From assembly GCF_001695835.1 (NCBI RefSeq), contig NZ_MBSO01000007.1:29541-93540 (forward strand): DNA of 64,000 nucleotides. The letters are read 5' to 3'. The position numbers and the translations under genes were made by a program. The DNA is from Ensifer sp. LC11 (GTDB taxonomy: Bacteria; Pseudomonadota; Alphaproteobacteria; Rhizobiales; Rhizobiaceae). The notes under the pieces were generated by a model, which was given only the letters and a program-made list of their open reading frames with translations, made no database searches and was not told the origin of the DNA. The stretch's first letter is position 1. Every line of letters starts with the position of its first letter. Below are positions 58,127 to 64,000 of the stretch, piece by piece.

Positions 58127-59455
58127 ATGATGGCTGTGGACACGATCTATGCGCTTTCCAGCGGTGCACTGCCCGCCGGCGTCGCGGTCGTGCGTGTCAG
58201 CGGCCCGCAGACCGCGTCGGTTCTCAGCGAATTGTGCGGGGAACTTCCTTCGCCGCGGATGGCGTTGTTGAAATCGATTCGGTCTCGCAACGGTCTCGTG
58301 ATCGATCGCGGTCTCGTTCTTTATTTTCCAGGCCCCTCGTCATTCACCGGCGAGGATTGTGGCGAGTTTCAAATCCATGGCGGTCGTGCGGCGGTCAATG
58401 CCTTGCTTGCGGAACTCGCTGCATTTGATGGCTTGCGTCACGCGGACGCCGGGGAATTCTCCAGGCGCGCCTTTCAAAATGGCAAGCTCGACCTTGTGGA
58501 GGTCGAAGGGCTTGCGGATCTGATTGTCGCTGAGACCGAGATGCAGCGCCGGCTTGCAATCGAGCATTCTGGCGGCGGGCAATCGAAGATCTATGCGGGC
58601 TGGGCGAAACGCCTCACCCATGCGCGGGCAATGATCGAAGCCGAGCTTGATTTCGCGGATGAAGATGACGTACCCGGCTCGGTGAGCGAGCGCATCTGGC
58701 AGGACATGTCCGCCCTTGCGCACGAGATTGCGATCCATATTGCCGATGCGCCGATTGCCGAGATCATCCGCGATGGACTGAGGATTGTCATCGCCGGAGA
58801 ACCGAACGCCGGGAAGTCGAGCCTGCTCAACGCTCTCGCACAGCGAGACATTGCGATCGTTACTGAAGTCGCCGGCACAACGCGGGACGTGCTGTCCGTA
58901 GACCTTTCCTTAGCCGGATTCTCTGTAAAGCTCTACGATACGGCGGGCTTGCGTGAGACCGACGAACGGGTCGAGCAGGAAGGGATCCGTCGTGCGCGAG
59001 AAGTTATCGAGCGTGCCGATCTCATTCTTCTGCTCGCAGACGCGCCGAGCGGATTTGAATCACTGACCAGTGTGGCGTCCGGCGCAACGCCTGTGTTGCG
59101 CGTGGGTACGAAAATCGACCGTGATGAGCGCGCCTGGCAGACGGACGAGCCGGATGTCCTGATTTCGACAAAGTCAGGTGAAGGGATGGACCGACTATTG
59201 GAAGCAATTGCGGCGCATCTTCCTGATCTTAGCGGCCGCACGTCACTGTCGCTTCCTTCGCGGCGGCGCCATGTTGATAGTCTGCGGCAGGCCCATCGTG
59301 CGATTGAAGACAGTCTGATGGGTCAGTATCAAGGGCTTGATATCCGCGCGGAGCAGTTGCGCATCGCCGGCGACGCAATCGGGCGGATAACGGGTCGGGT
59401 GGATGTCGAGAACCTGTTGGATGTGATATTTTCCGAGTTCTGTATCGGCAAATAA
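58127..59455 (+). CDS. mnmE: tRNA modification GTPase MnmE
   Basis: MnmE acts with MnmG to make 5-carboxymethylaminomethyl-uridine at the tRNA wobble position. The 442-residue protein has an N-terminal folate-binding domain (DTIYALSSGALPAGVAVVRVSG), an inserted G domain (P-loop GEPNAGKSSLLNAL, EVAGTTRDVL, DTAGLRETDERVEQEG) and the C-terminal CIGK with the functional cysteine. The partner mnmG follows. An ATG three bases downstream is equally possible. Confidence 0.97.
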   Translation: MMAVDTIYALSSGALPAGVAVVRVSGPQTASVLSELCGELPSPRMALLKSIRSRNGLVIDRGLVLYFPGPSSFTGEDCGEFQIHGGRAAVNALLAELAAFDGLRHADAGEFSRRAFQNGKLDLVEVEGLADLIVAETEMQRRLAIEHSGGGQSKIYAGWAKRLTHARAMIEAELDFADEDDVPGSVSERIWQDMSALAHEIAIHIADAPIAEIIRDGLRIVIAGEPNAGKSSLLNALAQRDIAIVTEVAGTTRDVLSVDLSLAGFSVKLYDTAGLRETDERVEQEGIRRAREVIERADLILLLADAPSGFESLTSVASGATPVLRVGTKIDRDERAWQTDEPDVLISTKSGEGMDRLLEAIAAHLPDLSGRTSLSLPSRRRHVDSLRQAHRAIEDSLMGQYQGLDIRAEQLRIAGDAIGRITGRVDVENLLDVIFSEFCIGK

Positions 59456-59497
59456 GTTTGTGGAATCGCTAATGCAACGCTTGCGAGTCCTTCGTTG

Positions 59498-59513
59498 TGT
59501 TTCACGTGAAACG
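59498..59513. other. parS: parS-like ParB-binding site between mnmE and mnmG
   Basis: TGTTTCACGTGAAACG contains the full 14-bp core GTTTCACGTGAAAC and differs from consensus only at the last base. Weak flanking pairing CAACG/CGTTG precedes it. Confidence 0.85.
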
Positions 59514-59551
59514 ATTCGCGCCAGAATAAGCGCTGGCCTGGAGACAAGGCA

Positions 59552-61441
59552 ATGACACAGTTTGACGTTATCGTCATCGGCGGCGGCCATGCCGGTTGCG
59601 AAGCTGCCGCCGCAGCTGCGCGACTGGGCGCCAGCACGGCTTTGATCACGCACAAGGCAGCGACGATTGGCGTCATGTCCTGCAACCCGGCCATTGGTGG
59701 CCTGGGCAAAGGGCATCTGGTGCGCGAGATCGATGCCATGGATGGCCTGATGGGGCGTGTCGCCGATGCCGGTGGCATCCAGTTCCGTTTGCTGAACCGT
59801 CGCAAGGGGCCGGCAGTGCGCGGGCCGCGCACCCAGGCTGATCGCCGCCTCTATCGCGAAGCAATGCAACGCGAGATCGCCGCGATCACCAACCTCACCG
59901 TTGTTGAGGGCGACGCGTTCGACCTTTTGGATGCGGATGGAACGGTCGCCGGCGTGGTTATGAAAGACGGCCGTACCTTCACCGCCAAGTCCGTGGTGTT
60001 GACGACCGGTACGTTCCTGAAGGGCCTCATCCACATTGGCGACCAGAAGATTCCGGCCGGACGTGTCGGCGAAGAACCTTCGGTGGGATTGTCGGGCACG
60101 CTGCTGCGCCACGGACTTCGGCTGGGGCGGTTGAAGACCGGCACGCCGGCGCGTCTCGATGGGCGTACGGTCGACTGGGGTCGTGTCGGGCGGCAGGGCC
60201 CAGACGAGGATCCTGTCCCCTTCTCTTTCATGACAGATCAGATTGTGAACCGGCAGATCGACTGTGGGGTGACCCGGACAACGGAAGCGACGCACAGGAT
60301 TATCGCCGACAACATCGGTAAGTCGGCGATGTATTCTGGTCAGATCGAGGGCGTTGGACCGCGCTACTGCCCATCGATCGAAGATAAGATCGTGCGGTTT
60401 GGCGAGCGGGACGGCCATCAGATCTTCCTTGAACCGGAAGGCCTCGACGATGACACCATCTATCCGAACGGTATCTCCACATCGCTCCCGGCGGATATCC
60501 AGGAAGCCTTCATCAAGACCATCCCCGGTCTGGAGAATGTTGCAATCCTGCAGCCGGGTTATGCCATAGAATATGACCATGTCGATCCGCGCGAGTTGAG
60601 CGCAACCTTGGCGGTTCGCAAGCTGCCAGGCCTGTTTCTGGCCGGACAGATCAATGGCACGACGGGTTATGAGGAGGCGGGCGCGCAGGGTCTGGTCGCA
60701 GGCCTGAATGCCGCACTCTTGGCGACCAGTCGCCCCGAGGTCGTGTTCAGCCGGACGGATTCCTATATCGGTGTGATGATTGACGACTTGACATCGCGCG
60801 GCATCACCGAGCCCTATCGCATGTTTACGTCCCGGGCGGAGTACCGCCTATCGCTTCGAGCAGACAATGCCGATGCGCGGTTGACGCCTCTGGCAATGGA
60901 ACTCGGATGCACCTCGGATGTCCGCCGTGAACGCTTTACGGATTGGCGCGCGCGGTTTGAAGAGGGCCGGCGGCTGTTGAAGAGTCTGTCGCTGACGCCG
61001 GCAGAAGGGGCGCGTCATGGGCTCAAGCTCAACCAGGACGGCCAGCGGCGCACGGCCTTTGAGATCCTCTCTTATCCGGATCAGTCGATTTCCGCACTGG
61101 AGCCAATCTGGCCAGAACTGTCGTCAATCGGTCCTCGGGTCATTGAGGCGCTGGAGATCGATGCCGCCTACGCCGTCTATATGGACCGACAGGCCGCGGA
61201 TATCGCCGGCATCCGCCGCGAGGAAAATCTTCTGATTCCGGACGGCTTCGATTTTGACGGGCTCTCCGGCCTGTCCAATGAACTGAAGCAGAAGCTGAAG
61301 CAGCAGGCGCCGCGGAACCTTTCGCAGGCGATGAAGGTTGACGGCATGACGCCGGCGGCCGCCTCGCTCATCCTTGCTTGGCTCAAGCGTCAGAACCGTA
61401 GCAGCGCCGAACAACGTGAAGAAAAGGCAAGTGCACAATGA
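59552..61441 (+). CDS. mnmG: tRNA uridine-5-carboxymethylaminomethyl(34) synthesis enzyme MnmG
   Basis: The 629-residue FAD enzyme (GidA) has the Rossmann loop [70 protein letters not shown] and a helical C-terminal domain that binds MnmE and tRNA. CTGGAGA precedes the ATG. It overlaps rsmG by four bases (ATGA). Confidence 0.98.
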   Translation: MTQFDVIVIGGGHAGCEAAAAAARLGASTALITHKAATIGVMSCNPAIGGLGKGHLVREIDAMDGLMGRVADAGGIQFRLLNRRKGPAVRGPRTQADRRLYREAMQREIAAITNLTVVEGDAFDLLDADGTVAGVVMKDGRTFTAKSVVLTTGTFLKGLIHIGDQKIPAGRVGEEPSVGLSGTLLRHGLRLGRLKTGTPARLDGRTVDWGRVGRQGPDEDPVPFSFMTDQIVNRQIDCGVTRTTEATHRIIADNIGKSAMYSGQIEGVGPRYCPSIEDKIVRFGERDGHQIFLEPEGLDDDTIYPNGISTSLPADIQEAFIKTIPGLENVAILQPGYAIEYDHVDPRELSATLAVRKLPGLFLAGQINGTTGYEEAGAQGLVAGLNAALLATSRPEVVFSRTDSYIGVMIDDLTSRGITEPYRMFTSRAEYRLSLRADNADARLTPLAMELGCTSDVRRERFTDWRARFEEGRRLLKSLSLTPAEGARHGLKLNQDGQRRTAFEILSYPDQSISALEPIWPELSSIGPRVIEALEIDAAYAVYMDRQAADIAGIRREENLLIPDGFDFDGLSGLSNELKQKLKQQAPRNLSQAMKVDGMTPAAASLILAWLKRQNRSSAEQREEKASAQ

Positions 61442-62079
61442 AAGCGAGTCCAATCGATGTGCTGAACGGACTGCGTGTTTCACGTGAAACGAATGAACGG
61501 CTTGCGCATTTTGCCGCGCTCTTCCAGAAGTGGGCGAAGGCTATCAACCTCGTTGCGCCATCGACTGTAGAAGATCTTTGGAACCGGCACATCGTCGATA
61601 GTTTGCAATTGGTGCAGCTGTCCCCAGGTCCAAAAACCTGGGTCGATCTCGGTAGCGGCGGCGGTTTCCCTGGCGTGATTACTGCCATCTATCTCTCTGA
61701 ATTCGCCGATGGTTGGGTCCATCTCGTTGAGAGCAACAACAAGAAAGCAGCTTTTCTGCGCGTCGCCCTGGCGGAAACCGGTGCGCGTGGCTCGGTTCAT
61801 CCCATTCGAATCGAAGAAGCAGGCACAGTGATTCCGCGCGCCAATGCAGTTTCAGCCCGCGCGCTGGCGGATTTGACCCTCCTGCTGGACTATTCAGCGC
61901 CGTGGATGATCGCAAATGAGCACAAAGCGGTCGGCTATTTTCACAAAGGGCGGGATTACCAGCGCGAAATCGACAAAGCCGTTGGCCGCTATCAATTTGA
62001 TCTGGTAAAACATCCAAGCGTCGTCGAGCCGGATTCTGTTGTGCTCGAGATCGCAAATCTGTCGCGCAAGGTTCAGTGA
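61438..62079 (+). CDS. rsmG: 16S rRNA (guanine-527-N7)-methyltransferase RsmG
   Basis: The 213-residue SAM-dependent methyltransferase (GidB) has [28 protein letters not shown], the SAM loop [14 protein letters not shown] and [12 protein letters not shown]. It methylates G527 of 16S rRNA; its loss gives low-level streptomycin resistance in other bacteria. A near-perfect parS site lies in its codons 13-18. Confidence 0.96.
   Translation: MKASPIDVLNGLRVSRETNERLAHFAALFQKWAKAINLVAPSTVEDLWNRHIVDSLQLVQLSPGPKTWVDLGSGGGFPGVITAIYLSEFADGWVHLVESNNKKAAFLRVALAETGARGSVHPIRIEEAGTVIPRANAVSARALADLTLLLDYSAPWMIANEHKAVGYFHKGRDYQREIDKAVGRYQFDLVKHPSVVEPDSVVLEIANLSRKVQ
61476..61491. other. parS: parS-like ParB-binding site inside rsmG
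   Basis: TGTTTCACGTGAAACG has the full 14-bp core and one terminal mismatch. It is read through as protein (RVSRET) near the start of rsmG, so it is constrained both as coding sequence and as a binding site. Confidence 0.85.
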
Positions 62080-62094
62080 TCGGCGAGCGGAAAG

Positions 62095-62889
<795 letters not shown>

Positions 62890-62924
62890 TCATTTCGGTA
62901 GCGTAATCTAAATCGGGTGACGAT

Positions 62925-63815
62925 ATGAACGACGATAGCTCGAAGAGACGGCTTGGTCGCGGACTGGCCGCGTTGATCGGCGAGATGGATCAGCCGTTGC
63001 AGGCAGGAGCAGCCGCCCCTGCCCCGGTCAACCCGGACCGGCGCGTTCCTATCGAATTCGTGTCGCGCAACCCGCGCAACCCCCGTCGGCAGTTCGACGA
63101 GGCCGAACTTCAGGATCTTGCCAATTCAATCCGTCAGCACGGGATCGTTCAGCCGGTCGTCGCTCGAACCATCGGTGTCGATCGCTACGAGATCATTGCT
63201 GGAGAGCGTCGCTGGCGCGCGGCACAGTTAGCCGGATTCACCGAAATCCCGGTTATCGTTCGCGATGTCGATGACCGCACTGCGCTGGAAATCGCAATCG
63301 TCGAAAACGTTCAGCGTTCCGACCTCAATCCGCTGGATGAGGCGCTCGGCTATGAACAGCTGATTGCCGAGCACGGCTACACGCAGAACGATCTCGGCGA
63401 GATCATCGGCAAGAGCCGCAGCCATGTCGCCAACAGCTTGCGGCTGCTGAAACTGCCGGAGCCTGTGCGCGACATGCTGTCGGAGGGCACGCTTTCGGCG
63501 GGGCATGCGCGTGCGCTGATCCCCACCTCCGACCCGGCCACGCTTGCCCGCGCGATCATCGCCAAGGGACTTTCCGTTCGCGATGCCGAGCGGATCGCGC
63601 AGAACGACATTCGCGCCCAGAACGATCCGAACTACGGCAAGGCGTCCCGGCGTGATGAGAAAGACGCCGACACGCTGGCCCTGGAACGCACCCTCTCCGA
63701 CAGCCTTGGGCTCGAGGTAACGGTCAACCACAAGGCATCGGGCGGCCACCTGCGCATCGCCTACAAGACACTCGATCAACTCGAAGAAATCTGCCGCCTG
63801 CTTGAGCGCCGTTAG
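62925..63815 (+). CDS. parB: Chromosome partitioning protein ParB
   Basis: The 296-residue CTP-dependent clamp binds parS. It has the N-terminal KRRLGRGLAALIGEMD (ParA-stimulating), box I (VPIEFVSRNPRNPRRQF), the CTP-binding GERRWRAAQLAG and ENVQRSDLNPLDEA, an HTH (LGEIIGKSRSHVANSLRLLKL) and a C-terminal dimerisation domain. Its likely sites are the parS copies listed at 2.5 and 52.9-61.5 kb. Confidence 0.97.
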   Translation: MNDDSSKRRLGRGLAALIGEMDQPLQAGAAAPAPVNPDRRVPIEFVSRNPRNPRRQFDEAELQDLANSIRQHGIVQPVVARTIGVDRYEIIAGERRWRAAQLAGFTEIPVIVRDVDDRTALEIAIVENVQRSDLNPLDEALGYEQLIAEHGYTQNDLGEIIGKSRSHVANSLRLLKLPEPVRDMLSEGTLSAGHARALIPTSDPATLARAIIAKGLSVRDAERIAQNDIRAQNDPNYGKASRRDEKDADTLALERTLSDSLGLEVTVNHKASGGHLRIAYKTLDQLEEICRLLERR

Positions 63816-63853
63816 GGCTGCCCTCAAAGGCTCGCATGGCTTCAGACGTTTCA

Positions 63854-63885
63854 AGGCCGCGCGGCGCGATTGCGTAGCGCGGCCT
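63854..63885 (+). terminator. GC-rich hairpin downstream of parB
   Basis: AGGCCGCGC (63854-63862) and GCGCGGCCT (63877-63885) form a 9-bp stem without a clear T-run. It may end the parAB transcript, perhaps with Rho. Confidence 0.5.
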
Positions 63886-63965
63886 AAAGCATCGTTCGAT
63901 TTAATCGACTCGCAGAGATTCCGTTGTGATGGCATCTGTGATTCACTTCTGCGTGGAGGTGTTTC

Positions 63966-64000
63966 ATGGGCAAGTTCCATTCGTTGGATATTCGCGACCG
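63966..64000 (+). mobile_element. Possible start of an IS630-type transposase gene (cut by window end)
   Basis: An ATG with GGAGG upstream opens MGKFHSLDIRD before the window ends. N-termini of the form xSLDLRERV are typical of IS630-family transposases, several of which occur in Sinorhizobium. Only eleven residues are visible, and no terminal inverted repeat can be confirmed. Confidence 0.35.

Overview
The window reads as alphaproteobacterial, order Rhizobiales, most likely Sinorhizobium/Ensifer or a close relative. The main evidence is gene order and family-specific architecture: pckA-chvI-chvG(exoS)-hprK-EIIA-HPr-ahcY-divL, a TsaE-AmgK fusion followed by murU, alphaproteobacterial-type AddB, a TsaE-coupled DivL kinase, and the block dnaQ-coaE-aroE-maf-ppsR / hemE-hemJ-rho-mnmE-mnmG-rsmG-parA-parB. 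The sequence is GC-rich chromosome with almost no mobile DNA. No rRNA, tRNA or CRISPR was recognised. All calls come from reading the sequence and recalling families; no database search was run.

Left part (1-10.1 kb): the end of coaA, then a minus-strand set (AlkB-like, a secreted hypothetical, a BON-LysM protein, arfB, pckA), then a plus-strand signalling block. That block holds the ChvG/ChvI envelope two-component system, HPr kinase, a mannose-type EIIA and HPr (the regulatory PTS), and ahcY. From 10.4 to 22.3 kb comes a tightly overlapping plus-strand run: divL (with tyrosine in place of the kinase phospho-histidine), tsaE-amgK, murU, addB, addA and then trxA. From 22.3 to 27.5 kb the minus-strand operon trpF-trpB-trpA-accD-folC links tryptophan, fatty-acid and folate synthesis. 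From 27.7 to 30.7 kb lie a small membrane protein, a YgjP-type metallopeptidase, a DUF2852 protein and PHB depolymerase.

The accessory part (31.0-43.1 kb) is a sugar-acid catabolic locus. It has a ribose-type ABC importer, an LgoD-like zinc dehydrogenase, an aldo/keto reductase, UxaA-type altronate dehydratase, a UxaB-like reductase, an HpcH/HpaI aldolase, an aldehyde dehydrogenase and a GntR regulator with what look like two winged-helix domains. Together they sketch a non-phosphorylative route L-galactose -> L-galactonate -> D-tagaturonate -> D-altronate -> 2-keto-3-deoxygluconate -> pyruvate + glyceraldehyde. This is an inference from family assignments.

From 43.3 kb on the genes are housekeeping: a nitroreductase, gyrB, an XRE regulator, smr, mltA, a Tim44-like protein, fxsA, secB and dnaQ-coaE-aroE-maf-ppsR. 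The 407-base gap at 54316-54722 between ppsR and hemE carries several DnaA-box-like sites, three GANTC sites and an AT-rich stretch, in the gene context of alphaproteobacterial origins. I read it as the chromosomal oriC, with genes on both sides transcribed away from it. Around it are at least six parS-like sites (2.5, 52.9, 56.4, 57.9, 59.5 and 61.5 kb) that would be bound by the ParB encoded at 62.9 kb. The window ends in what may be the start of an IS630-type transposase.
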